In this document: positions 1 through 9,522 of the stretch, piece by piece
How positions within the stretch are numbered: the first letter of the stretch is position 1
Layout of the letters: each line of letters starts with the position of its first letter
From: Haplosporangium gracile
Taxonomy: Eukaryota; Mortierellomycota; Mortierellomycetes; Mortierellales; Mortierellaceae
Direction of reading: 5' to 3'
Length of the DNA stretch: 26,871 nucleotides
Assembly (NCBI GenBank): GCA_015499985.1
Contig: JAAAUF010000375.1
Coordinates: 1-26,871 of the forward strand
The notes under the pieces: generated by a model
Seen by the model: only the letters and a program-made list of their open reading frames with translations
What the model was told of the DNA's origin: nothing
The model's database searches: none
Program-made: the position numbers and the translations under genes

Positions 1-87
1 GTAGAGATAGAGAAGAATAGTAGTGAGAGTTTTGTGAGTGAAGACATCAAGTGTTTATGAACAGTGTTGTCTCTCAGAACATTGAAA

Positions 88-255
88 AAAGTGATGAGTT
101 TGGGTGTAGTTATGTGTGTCAATGGGAAGAAGAGTCTGGTGTCTATTTTCACATCACAAAGGGGCTAATATGCCTCCTGAGTGGTGACGTCCGCACTTTG
201 TGCGCTTCTTCATTGAATAAAAAAGGGGATAAATTAAATGTAAACCCGTACCGCA
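88..255 (+). repeat. Left copy of inverted repeat flanking the CRN gene
   Basis: This stretch reappears in reverse complement at about 3964-4127. Shared blocks include TGTGTGTCAATGGGAAGAA, AAGGGGCTAATAT, GCACTTTGTGCGCTTCTT, GAATAAAAAAGGGGATAAAT and AAACCCGTACCGCAA, in the same order and at similar spacing. It contains a short hairpin (CGCAC-TTT-GTGCG). By eye the two copies are about three quarters identical. Ends were set where similarity fades; I found no clear target-site duplication. It may be the terminal repeat of a transposon or simply a dispersed repeat present twice in opposite orientation. Confidence 0.75.
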
Positions 256-1044
256 AGAATAGTGAACCGAGGCTTATTCATCCCCTGAGGACTGGTGGTA
301 AATTTAGAACGCGACAGGTAAATCTTAGAAAAAGGATGAGAATAACGTTTTTTGTGCGTCAAAAAAAGTGAAGAACTCAGTTATAGAAAAGAAAACCGAG
401 GAAAAAAAGTATTATTATCCAGACAGCGCAATTTGATGGTCCTGTTAAGCCGGATTCAATTCTGAGTTCGTCAATTAAAAAGGGTTGCTGTTTTACTACA
501 GCACCTAATCTCAACAGTGATTAGGTGAAGGTGCTGAGATGGGGATGTGGTAAGATATAAAGCAGGATAGCCTAGGATACTATCACAGAGCGGTCCTGTG
601 AATGTAGAGCGTGAGAGAAGAAAGAGGTGTAAGGTTGGGCGGAATGACTTGGGTGTTCGGAAAGTGTTGCTGAGGAGGTTTAGGTGAAGCGAAAGTGTAT
701 GCCCATGGCAGTGATGTATTAGAGTTGTCATCGAGCTCACATATATATCAGACAGATAGGCTGATCATCGAGAGAAGGAGGAAAGAAGTGTAATGAATGG
801 TGAAAAAGTTGTCAGTGATAAGCGGAGGCACTGAAGAGGGCAGCTTGGCTGGTAATGAACAGCAGAAGAAGAAGAAAAAGAAAAGGTTCAGTGTGGACAA
901 GGGTAGGCGTGTGTGGTGGAGTAATAAATAAAAGAGAGGTCATGCGTAAAAGCAAAAATAAAAAAAAATAAAAAAACAAATGTATAATTAAAGAAAGAGA
1001 GCAACAGCAAAAGAAGAATAAAAGTATAGGTATCGGTAATGGTT
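256..1044. other. Gene-free AT-rich stretch
   Basis: No credible coding region was found on either strand; open frames here are short and have no protein-like composition. At 561-590 the reverse complement reads TGTGATAGTATCCTAG followed by CTGCTTT, which recurs at about 4509-4537 within LTR-like sequence. This suggests fragments of a dispersed element. Confidence 0.5.
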
Positions 1045-1205
1045 GATGTGTTAATGGGAAGAAAGAAATTGGTTTTTTATTTTGCACAACAGAGGGATAA
1101 CATGCTCAACGCAACCCACACTGGTGGTGACGTCCTCGCTAAGGATGGTCGTCGTCACATGGTGCACTGCTTCATTTAGCAAGAAAAGGGGTAAACTAAA
1201 ATACC
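1045..1205 (+). repeat. Third, diverged copy of the flanking repeat
   Basis: It is in the same orientation as the copy at 88-255. It shares TTAATGGGAAGAA, GGTGGTGACGTCC, GTGCACTGCTTCAT and AAAAGGGGTAAA in the same order, but has an extra ~25 nt after the GACGTCC block and many substitutions. It lies inside the interval bounded by the inverted pair, upstream of the CRN gene. It is probably an older insertion of the same family. Confidence 0.6.
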
Positions 1206-1224
1206 TCATTCCTTTTTCTTGTTC

Positions 1225-1290
1225 TTTGTCTCATTCCCTCGCCATTACCCTTACCTCTTGTCTCTTGCTCTGCTCCTATTACAGACTGTT
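1225..1290 (+). repeat. Fragment similar to LTR-like sequence at 4621-4690
   Basis: CCTCTTGTCTCTTGCTCTGC, a following CTATTACAGA and a TGAAGTCGAT-like tail resemble the segment at about 4629-4695 (CTCTTGTCTGTTCCCC, CTGCTATTACAGA, TGTAGTTGATCC). The match is short and imperfect. I infer a degraded copy of the same mobile element, with low certainty. Confidence 0.3.
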
Positions 1291-1544
1291 ACACTTATTG
1301 AAGTCGATGGGTGATGAGGCACACGCACTCTCCAGTGCTTTCAGAGCATGGTAGCAGACCTTGAGCGCACTCTGCTTGGGGTGGAGGGTTTGAACACGGT
1401 CAAAAGTGCATAGATAGTACTGTCAAATCAGTTATTGCTGTCAAATGCATGTGCTGTCACAGGAATGGTTCTCTTAGGTCCTGATTAGGAAATAAAAATT
1501 GCAGCTTGAAGGGACCGTTTTACTGTCCTCTGGCCACTGTTCTG

Positions 1545-1815
1545 CACCCGTGCTTTTCTTTATCGCCACTCTCACGCACACGCCCTTTGCCACCACTCCC
1601 ATTCTATTCCTTTGCCACCACCCCCACATTGCGTTCGTCACTACTTCCTTCTTTCATCCCTCGCCTTCTTCTTTTGATTCTTTTCCTCTTTCAACTTCCT
1701 TCTTTCTTTCCTCTTCGCTTTCTTTTCTCTTAGCTTCCTTTTCATTCCTCAAAATCTCTTTTATCTTTTCCTCTCTTTTGTTCACCTTTCTTTTCATTTG
1801 ATACTTCGCAACACC
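1545..1815 (+). promoter_or_regulatory. CT-rich leader upstream of the CRN gene
   Basis: The + strand is strongly pyrimidine-rich (long runs of TTCTTT, CCTCTTT and CTTTC) up to the ATG at 1816. Such CT tracts commonly precede transcription starts in fungi. No clear TATA box was recognised. The start context is ACACCATGACC. Confidence 0.45.
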
Positions 1816-3681
1816 ATGACCGAAAACCGCATAAGCCTGTCCTGTCTCATCGAAGGTCTACCCTCGGCCAGAGCATTTTCCATCAAGGCCACTTTCGCGG
1901 ACACTGTTTGCGATCTCAAAGACCTCATCAAGACGAATCAAACACCCGCCTTCGGCGACATCACACCTGATCAGCTCACTCTCTGGCGCGTCTCTATCCA
2001 AGTTGTCTTGGCCAACAAGCACAAGTCGATCGTTTTAAACGAGTTTGATTCCCCAACCGAGCTTGACCCGACTGATGACCTCTTTGATGTCTTTTTGGAC
2101 CAACCGCCAAAAAAAACAATCCACATCATCGTTCAGCGCCCTTCTCCAGGTAATGCATACACGCACCTATTACTTTTTTGTGACTTGCTGTTTGAATTAA
2201 TTGAACTATTCAATTCTAATGTTGCCCTCATTGTGCAGACCTCGTGTCGGAGTTTGACTTTGTGCAGTGTGTGCCTAGCGCTAAACGTGGCGAAGATTAA
2301 CATGAGGATCCGGGTGTGAGCTCTCACAACTCGATCTCGGTAACACCTCTGTCGGTTCAGTCCTGGCCAAACTTCTTGCCCACTTTTCACGGCATGGTGC
2401 TGGAGCGAGTCCCGCAATACCAACGTCCATGGTTCAAGGAGGAGAGGGCTTTTATACCAGAACAACACTTCAGGGTTTGTTCTCATGCGACTTTGGATCA
2501 ACACAAATCTTGCCTCCTCATGCAACTACTCTCAGAATCATGGGACTTCCACGCGGCAGCCCTGATCTGGTGTGTCGAAGGGCAGGACGCAATGCCACTG
2601 TTGCAGGGGAAATTCTCTTTCCCATCGAGATCAAAAAACCAATTCTTTTGCTGTCGTCAAATTTGGTGGAAGACTACAGGAAGCAGGAGTATTCTGGTGT
2701 AGCAAAAAGTCCAGCGCGCGCACTCAAACAGGCTTTTGGCTACATGCGCCTTAACGGCTATTCATACGGTGTGCTATCGACCTATGAGCAGACATGGTTT
2801 CTGCTGCGGGAAGGGATGAAACTCATGGTTTCATCTACCATCGCCTTCAACCAGACAGAGCCCTCTTTTCTACAGTGTCACGTATGGTCTATAAGGCAGG
2901 CGAATGCTCACCAACGGCCCTTGGACCCTCCGAGTGATCAGGAGGTGGAAAACATTCTCGAGGATGAACGTCAGCACCGCGAGCGAGGACAAAAGGACAG
3001 ACCGTACAGATAAAAGATCAGGCGAATGAAGGACAACCTATCATTGTAAGTTGGTATATGCTAAGTGACAATTAGATGGTATTTCAAGTCAAATCTTAAT
3101 AGCGCTTTTCTTGAACTCGACCTAGACTTACTCGTCAAAGAACGCGATCACAATCCAGGAATACCACTCGAGCGGTTGCGCCCACTTTCAATTGCCTGGA
3201 GCTGATCTCGCACGACGGGCACGCACAAACCTACAAATCATCATGGCAAGGCTTTGAGGTTGCTATGGAGAAATGTGACATCTGGAATGAACGGCCAGTG
3301 ATGGAGGAGCTGAGGCATGAGGCAATTGTTTACCAGGCTTTGCGGAGTCTTCAGGGGCTATGCATTCCCAGGTTGAGGATTGCTAGAATAGCGGATGCCA
3401 TGGAGATGCTGTTGGTGACCGACTTTATGGTTCCCAACATCTGCCAGGAACGTTTGGAGGATTCTGACCAGGAAAAGATACGGGCAATACTGTCTGCTAT
3501 CCATGGTCAAGGAGTTGTTCATGGCGACATTCTGCCGCAGAACATTGTGGTACAACGCGATGGTTCGAACACTCGGTTTTATTTCGTGGACTTTGGGTCT
3601 TCATGGATTGTCACGGACCATACCGACTTCCAACAGGATACGATTGCCCTGAAGAGATTGCTACAACATATGGCTGCGTAA
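1816..3681 (+). CDS. Crinkler (CRN)-type protein with nuclease-like and kinase-like modules
   Basis: Proposed exons are 1816-2149, 2307-3003 and 3126-3681, giving 528 aa; this is the only GT-AG combination I found that stays open throughout. Exon 1 is a CRN header (ubiquitin-like): LSCLIEG, DLKDLIK, then LTLWRVSI, ending near IHIIVQRP. Exon 2 has a PD-(D/E)XK pattern: PDLV (codon at about 2561) and EIK (about 2627). Exon 3 is protein-kinase-like, with HGDILPQN as the catalytic loop (Asp at 3526) and DFG at 3589; the strand-3 Lys sits in VAMEK, one residue off the usual A-x-K spacing. CRN proteins are known as secreted or nuclear effectors and are also common in free-living fungi. No classical signal peptide is seen. 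Two splice sites are weak (acceptor ATGAG at 2305-2306, donor GTACAG at 3004). Read without those junctions, the gene has a stop at 3011 and a frame change near 3185, so decay is the alternative. Family assignment is strong; the exact model is uncertain. Confidence 0.72.
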
Positions 3682-3963
3682 AAAGACGACCTTGAAAAAG
3701 CCGGGTCCCACAACCAATAGCCTACATGTAATCTTTTCCTTTGCTCTTCTATTTGCACTCAAAAAGAAAGACTGTACTTGTGTTTTTCTCCTTTAGTGTA
3801 TCATGCCACCGAATATTAATGTAATGGTATTGTTCACATTTTTTGCGCTGAAAGACGGGCATCGACTATTCCTTTATCACCTATATCGCCTCAGTGAGGC
3901 TTTGCAACGTAGATGCGATGATGCTGCGAACCTAGACGGGTAAAAACTTAGCGGGGAGCTGTG

Positions 3964-4127
3964 TTGCGGTACGGGTTTATTTTTTATTTATCCCCTTTTT
4001 TATTCGATAAAGAAGCGCACAAAGTGCAGACATCACCACCCGACAGGTATATTAGCCCCTTGGTGGTGTGTAATAAACATTAGACTCTTTCTTCCCATTG
4101 ACACACAAGACTATACCCAGAGTTTCC
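3964..4127 (-). repeat. Right copy of inverted repeat flanking the CRN gene
   Basis: This is the reverse complement of the repeat at 88-255, beginning at TTGCGGTACGGGTTTA and running through the GCGCACAAAGTGC block to CCCATTGACACACA. It starts ~280 bp after the CRN stop codon. The pair bounds a ~4.0 kb unit whose only recognisable gene is the CRN gene. No transposase was seen inside. Confidence 0.75.
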
Positions 4128-4230
4128 ACTACGTTGTTGTATTTTTATTCTCAAGCATTTGTTTTTATTTGAAGAGAATATGTCCTAGACGCCTTTTGCG
4201 CTGCTGAATAATTACTGGATGTGCTATCTA

Positions 4231-4402
4231 CAGCGCCCTCCCAAAAAGAATTGCCAGGAAATTTTTGAGCAACTTTTTTTTTTTTTTTTTTTTCAAAAAT
4301 GAAATGGATGACGAGGAAAGGGCGGGAGAAAAAAAGAGAAAGAACAAGAAAGGAAAAAAAGTGCTTAAAAATTTTCCGGCAATTCTTTTTGGGAGGGCGC
4401 TG
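4231..4402. mobile_element. 172 bp MITE with long terminal inverted repeats
   Basis: The left end starts CAGCGCCCTCCCAAAAAGAA and the right end is its reverse complement. The match continues inward for about 40 bp (4231-4272 and 4361-4402) with only a few differences. The interior is a T-tract followed by purine-rich sequence with no coding capacity. It is preceded by TA but followed by CA, so a TA target duplication of the Tc1/mariner kind is only half visible. As RNA or single strand it would fold into one long hairpin. It is a non-autonomous DNA transposon by structure; the superfamily is not established. Confidence 0.8.
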
Positions 4403-4483
4403 CACAGTAGACGGTTGACACCGTCAATACATATTCACCACTTGTGCTGGGCATCATGGGTAACATGATTAGGGCGCTGTCCG

Positions 4484-4671
4484 TGTTGTTGTTGGGTAAG
4501 GTGAAATTGTGATAGTATCCTAGATCATTCTGCTTTGCCTCCAACTACCCTTTCAACTAGGCCTCCAGCCCCTGTGTACTATATATATATATCCTCTTCC
4601 TTCAGTACAATAAACACCATTCGTTTTTGCCTCTTGCTCTTGTCTGTTCCCCTTATCCTGCTGCTATTACA
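4484..4671 (+). mobile_element. Possible solo LTR or LTR fragment
   Basis: The segment begins TGTTGTTGTTGGG, carries a TATATATATATATCC box, then a CAATAAA-like motif (GTACAATAAACACC), and ends CTGCTATTACA. This order resembles a retrotransposon LTR (TG...CA ends, promoter, polyadenylation signal). Parts recur at 1225-1290 and, inverted, at 561-590. The termini are not perfect inverted repeats, no second LTR or primer-binding site was recognised, and no gag or pol coding is present. Confidence 0.28.
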
Positions 4672-5381
4672 GAAATATAGCATACTTCTGTAGTTGATCC
4701 AGAATCCAGGCGATTGACAAAGCAGATTACCCTGTGCTCTCGTTGGCATTATTGAGAGCGAGATGCTCTGTTGTATGTTTGCTGAGGTGCAAATTATAAA
4801 GGATCCCTGCCTTGAAGTAATTAAGCTTCATAATGGCAGTTGTCGTCTCTTAGACGGCTTCAACAGGGACGCAAGGAAGGGAAGGACCATTGTTATGTCC
4901 GTCGTTCACGAGAAAAAGTGGGTGGTCAATTTGCGTGTGGTGCTGTGGTGATTCTTTGCTATTTTAATTCAAGTTTGCAATCTCTCCAATCATAAAAATG
5001 CAAACGGCTGCGCCTTGTAGTAGCAGCAATAACCACAGTCAACACTGGGCTGGAGACCGCTTTGCCTAGTTGAACAGTAGTAACACGAGCCAAATGACTT
5101 TTGTCATAGAGGTATCCATACACTCGGGACCCGCATTGCTGATTTACCCACTCTTCCAGTCCACTTCACTTTTTCAAAGTCAAATCCCCATTCACCTCTC
5201 TCCATCTGATATCAGACGCAAAATTCTCACAACTCCCACGCATGAACACAAAATGGTTATTCATGAGAAGGGTATTCTGTCAGGGTATCATTTATTATGC
5301 ATGTGTGTGTATGTGAGAGGGAGAGAAAAAAAATAAGCAAAAGAGACATCTAATGAAAAATCAACGAAAAGACAACAAAGG
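4672..5381. other. Intergenic stretch without a recognised gene
   Basis: Short open frames (for example 4763-4951 and 5070-5336 on +) have no conserved-looking composition or family motif. The right part, next to the J-domain gene stop at 5382, is probably that gene's 3' untranslated region. Confidence 0.5.
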
Positions 5382-7874
5382 TTACACCCATCGCTCTCCA
5401 GTCTCGATCGCAGAGACAACCTTCTTGAGGACAGTCTCGACTCGGTCGTTCAAGAAGACGGTGCCAACGATGCCAGCATTCTTCTTGGCATTAGCGTCAT
5501 CCTGTTCCGATGCTCCCTCCAAAGCCGCAGCCACCGCCATCTCTCGTTTCATCTCATCCTGAATAATCATAGGGATTGTCAGCATCACCTTAGACAACTT
5601 GAGTGTCAACCGGAAACGCCCCAGCACATCAAGATACGCTAACGACCGCATGCTGTGGTGAATTTCACCAAGTTGTTGGACCTGGTCATGTACCAGCGTC
5701 ATGTATTTTTTGCATCCTATTTGGTACAATAGAAAAAAAATATGGGCGTGAGTTGAGGCATACGTCCCCAAGTCATTCACAGCATGAATCCAGAGCCAGA
5801 GTGAAAGTCATTGTAAAGTCTTTGCTGTTTTCCAATTGCTAATCCCTGGAGGATTGAGAGGCAGTGTATATAATCTTACCATGGAGGACGAACCGCAACC
5901 GGAGAAACATCTCCTCAATCACGCCGATAACATCATCTCCGAGTCGTACTCCTCCTGCAGTATTGTTCATTGTGTCTAATAGTAAGTTGAACATATGAGA
6001 GCAGAGTAGGGTTAGTTGTGTTCTCAATCATCATCCAGTTATACATGCCTACAACAAGCATTGATCATATTCTCAACAGTTCACAGCCCACTTACTGATC
6101 ATGTTGCGGATGACCTCAAAGTCGCCGTCCATGAATTCAAAAAACACTTGTGAGAGAACGCTCTGCAACGTTTCATCGCTTCCTAGCATGCTCTTGCCCG
6201 ATGACCCTCCTGTGGAATCATAGACGAACCGAGATGATGGCTTCGACAGTGTTTCATATGCCAAAGACAATTCTATGTGAGATAATGGTCATATCAAACA
6301 AGTCGTTAATAAATGAGAACAGCCCTGGGCCAAGGACAAACAAACAAATAGTGACAGAGCATGCAGCATGGGATGTATGCTATGTGAGTCTGTGTGGAGG
6401 GTTATCATTGGGCCGAATGATAATTGGGTTGGGTGGCAGGTGCAACGAACGTAAGCAAAACTCAGCAAAAGGGACAAGAATGGACTACCACTAGGCCGTG
6501 CTTTTTTTCTCTTTTCTTATTTTTTTTTTTTTGGTTGAGGGCATTGACATGCTCCTCCACGTGTAAATAGGTAACACAATCTCGTGTTAAACAAGACAGC
6601 GAAAAAGAAAAGGGAAAAAAATCGATTCAGGCTAGTTCGAGAATAATGTCCCGCTGTGTCTCCTCTTCTGATGAAAGATAGCCCTTGCTATCTAGTGAAA
6701 GTAAGGGTAAGAGGATTTGACTTACTTTGGAAGGCTTCGGTTGCTCTTGGGTACTCTGGAAACTTGTCAGGATGGCAGACTCTTGATTTTGCGATGTAAG
6801 CCCTATCGAAACGATCAAAGGGAAACAATTATAGATGCAGACAGTAGACGGATAAGTCTCAAAATATCTGGTCGACGATGCAATTTTTTTATCAAGGGGG
6901 AAAACAGAGACAGAGAGATAGCGAGGAAGCAGAGACGGAAGAGAGAAAGTATGGAAAGGTGCTTTTGAACGGCGTTTTGAATAAACAAATCAACCACAAC
7001 AAACAAAAGAAAAAAAATGGACGTGTCCCTACCTTCGGATCTCTTCAGAAGTAGCGTTACGGTTTACTGCGAGGACACGGTAAAGATTCTCAGTCTCGAG
7101 AATGTCATCGACGATTTTGTATCGCTCTTCTGCAGTCGTAGGAGCCTTGGCCTGGCTTCCGTTTTCCTTGGCATTGCTATTACCATTGCTGGTGTTACTG
7201 CTGTTATTGCTGTTGTGGTGGGGGTTGTTGTTCTTCCTGCTGCTGTCGTTGGTATGGGCATTAGGATAAGTGTTGCGCTTGTTATAACCGTTAGTTGAAC
7301 TCGAGTGCTGTTGCGATGACGACCGGCCGCTACTGCTGTTTCCTCCTTGTCCGTCTGCTCCCCCCTGAGGCTTCTTTCTGGAAAAGCTGTAGGGCGAGTG
7401 TCCTGCCTCAAAGGCAGACGCAGAGTCCAGCTGAGGGGAAGAGGGCGGCGTTCTGGGCATAGAAGAGATGGACGGGTTCCGTTTACGGGCTGATCGACGT
7501 TCGCTGCTGGATCCTGAATGGCTGTAGTGGTTGGGCGAGTGTGGCGGGGTCATGGGTGCAGTTGAACTGAATGTGTTGTTGGTTGAAGAGGGGCCATTGG
7601 GGTGACTTCGACTAAAGTTGTAGTTGGAGGACTGTCTGCGGCTGTGAGAGGAGGACGAGGAAGAGGAGTATCGCTTGTTGTTATTGCTGCTACCGGTGCT
7701 CTCTCTTGAGTGAGAGTGGTGGTGAGAGTGGTGATGGTGGTGGGAGCCGGGTCCTGTGACAGTGGTAGTAGTGGCCGGGTTGGGTTTTCCTTGCTGGCCC
7801 TTGCCTAGGGCAGCCGAGGTGCCGGACCACACTGTGGACGCGATTGAATATGTGAGGTTAGGGATGAACGACAT
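5382..7874 (-). CDS. J-domain (DnaJ/Hsp40-type) co-chaperone with long low-complexity N-terminus
   Basis: Five exons read in frame: 7874-7033, 6802-6726, 6272-6096, 5975-5880 and 5716-5382, giving 508 aa. Residues 1-250 are low complexity: a His cluster at about 45-56, then Ser-, Asn- and Arg-rich stretches with many SP/TP sites. The J domain follows at about 260-325: NLYRVLAVNRNATSEEIRRA, then helix II, HPD at 291-293 spanning exon 2, and a helix III ending LAYETLSKPSSRFVYD. There is no zinc-finger or G/F region of the type I/II form, so this is a type III J protein. By family knowledge HPD stimulates the Hsp70 ATPase; the client is unknown. The C-terminal ~180 residues are predicted mostly helical and I could not assign them to a domain. 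The start is the first ATG of the open frame; the codon just upstream is TTG. Introns are 120-453 nt. Confidence 0.85.
6273..6725 (-). other. Long second intron of the J-domain gene
   Basis: This 453 nt intron splits the J domain after HPD (donor GTAAGT, acceptor CATAG). It includes T- and A-rich runs near 6507-6535 and 6600-6620. Open frames inside are short and unconvincing, and no structured RNA was recognised. Confidence 0.6.
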
Positions 7875-8300
7875 CAAGTATAGGGGAGGATGTGGGTAAG
7901 TGTATGTGTGTAAGAGTGAATAAGAGTGAGGGATTTAGCGTGAGTGTGGGTGTGAGCGTGAGTGTGAGTGAGGAAGTGAGGGTGAAGGCCGATTATGAGT
8001 GAGAAGGGAGGGGAGAGGAGGGAGGTGTGTCTGAGAGTGAGAGCGAGAGTGCGGATGATGGATGGAGAAGAAGGGCGAAGAAGAGTGAAAAGGATTAAGA
8101 GAGAGAAGTATAAGAAGAGGACGGAAGAGGAGGCCAAGGATGGATGAGTAAAAAGAAAGAGGAGGAAAGGGTGAAGAAGAAGAAAAGAAAGAAGAGAAGA
8201 AAGAAGAAACGGCGCAATGGCTCCAAAATATCATCAAGTCCATGGATAAATGGGACTATCCATATCGTGTGTCTGAAATGAAGTATTTGTAGAAAAGTGA
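7875..8300 (-). promoter_or_regulatory. CT-rich upstream region of the J-domain gene
   Basis: The coding strand is pyrimidine-rich for about 400 bp. It includes a degenerate CACTCA-type hexamer repeat (reads as GTGAGT variants on + at about 7938-7985), then CTCTTC and TTCTTCTTT runs. This is probably promoter plus 5' leader. No TATA box is assigned. Confidence 0.4.
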
Positions 8301-8340
8301 GGCCCATGCATCATCATCATCCCATCCAATCCATCTCTCT

Positions 8341-8374
8341 CACACACATACACACACACTCTCTCTCTCTCTCT
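8341..8374. repeat. (CA)n/(CT)n microsatellite
   Basis: CACACACATACACACACA is followed directly by (CT)8-type repeats. A simple-sequence tract in the intergenic region. Confidence 0.85.
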
Positions 8375-9522
8375 GTCTTATACACACCGTGAGGATGGAT
8401 ATAGTTATCAATATAGACGCAATGGATAGGATGGTAGGGACACAACCTTCCTATGCGTCTTGGCTATCGACAAAGGTGACGTTCGTCTTGCTCAATCCTT
8501 TGCTCGACGGGTACAAAAGAGAATAAAGAACACATAAGAACTTTTCTCTCAAATCATCAAACACAACCAACCCTCTCCTATCCAACGCATGCTTGCCCCA
8601 TGCGCTGTTCCCCTTTTCTTCTATCCTCCTTCCTTCAGCCCCAAAAACAACTGGAACAAACACAACAAACAAGAGACGTTTCGCTTCCCCTAGACCTCAC
8701 CTTCTCTCTCTCTCTCAAGCTCTCTCAAACTCTCTCAAGCTCTCTCCCTCCCTTTCCCTTCCCTTCTTCCCATCCTTTCCCTTCCCTTCTTCCCATCCTT
8801 TCCTTCGTGTTCCCTTGCCTTGCTTTCTTGCGTCCATCCATCGTTCCTGCACCCGATTGTGCTTCCTTTTCTTCCGTTTTGTCTTGCCAGCAGCCAGCAC
8901 AGCCAAGACCAAAAAAATAAAAATAAAAGTAGTACCATGGCGTATGAATTCAACAATAATCGCAGAAAGAATAAACGAGTCTTTCTCTAGCCTTTTTTCG
9001 TTTTTTATTCGGTCGTTTGCACGTGTGAATGAGAGGGACGATGAAATAGGGTCACTGTTGCTGGGGTGAAAAAAAAAAAAATAAAAAAAAAAAAAAGTTG
9101 GGCAGGGTCCTTGTCCTTTTACGGCTGGTGATGCTGATGCTGCTGATACTGTCACATTCGGACCTGACTTATCTGTGTCTGGTCTGTTCTGCTTAGCATG
9201 CAATCGTCGTAAAAGTTATTGTCTCCGTGTTATTGAGTGCCTTTGTTTGTCCCTGTTTAGTGGTTTCTCCGCCCCTTTTGTTCCCAAGGCATCCTTGCTT
9301 GTCAGGTCGCAAAAAAAGAGTGAGAGCGTAGATAATAATAAAAACGAGTTGCGAGGCAAGCAAGGCACACATTACCACAGAGGGAACTGCTCTCCACCAC
9401 CATCATCCTCATCTTCAAACAAGCAGCACCACCACGCAACAACAAGCAGTAGACACGCAATAACGCGGAGCAACAAGCAGCCAGCCATGAATCCGCGGAA
9501 GCAACAGACCACCTCCGTTCGC
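8375..9522. other. Intergenic low-complexity region between CDC45 and the J-domain gene
   Basis: No gene is supported. Besides the minisatellite there is an A-rich tract at 9069-9096 and Asn/Gln/His/Ser-coding low-complexity sequence at 9400-9490. The latter continues as an open frame into the antisense of the last CDC45 exon and is not a credible gene. The part next to 9523 is probably the CDC45 3' untranslated region. Confidence 0.5.
8702..8803. repeat. Compound pyrimidine minisatellite
   Basis: A (CT)n tract leads into three copies of a 10 bp unit (AAGCTCTCTC with one variant, about 8717-8746). Then come 2.3 copies of a 23 bp unit, CTTTCCCTTCCC plus TTCTTCCCATC, at 8752-8803. The two full 23 bp copies are identical, which suggests recent slippage. 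Confidence 0.8.

Noticed and set aside
812..1801. Several 75-100 codon open frames rich in Leu/Phe/Ser/Pro
   Set aside because: They arise from pyrimidine-rich or purine-rich simple sequence and overlap repeats.
2239..2299. Alternative CRN exon 2 beginning after TGTGCAG
   Set aside because: It has the better-looking acceptor, but reads only 19 more codons to a stop and loses the nuclease frame; kept as a possible truncated isoform only.
4763..4951. 62-codon + strand open frame after the LTR-like segment
   Set aside because: No gag, pol or other motif and no codon-like composition.
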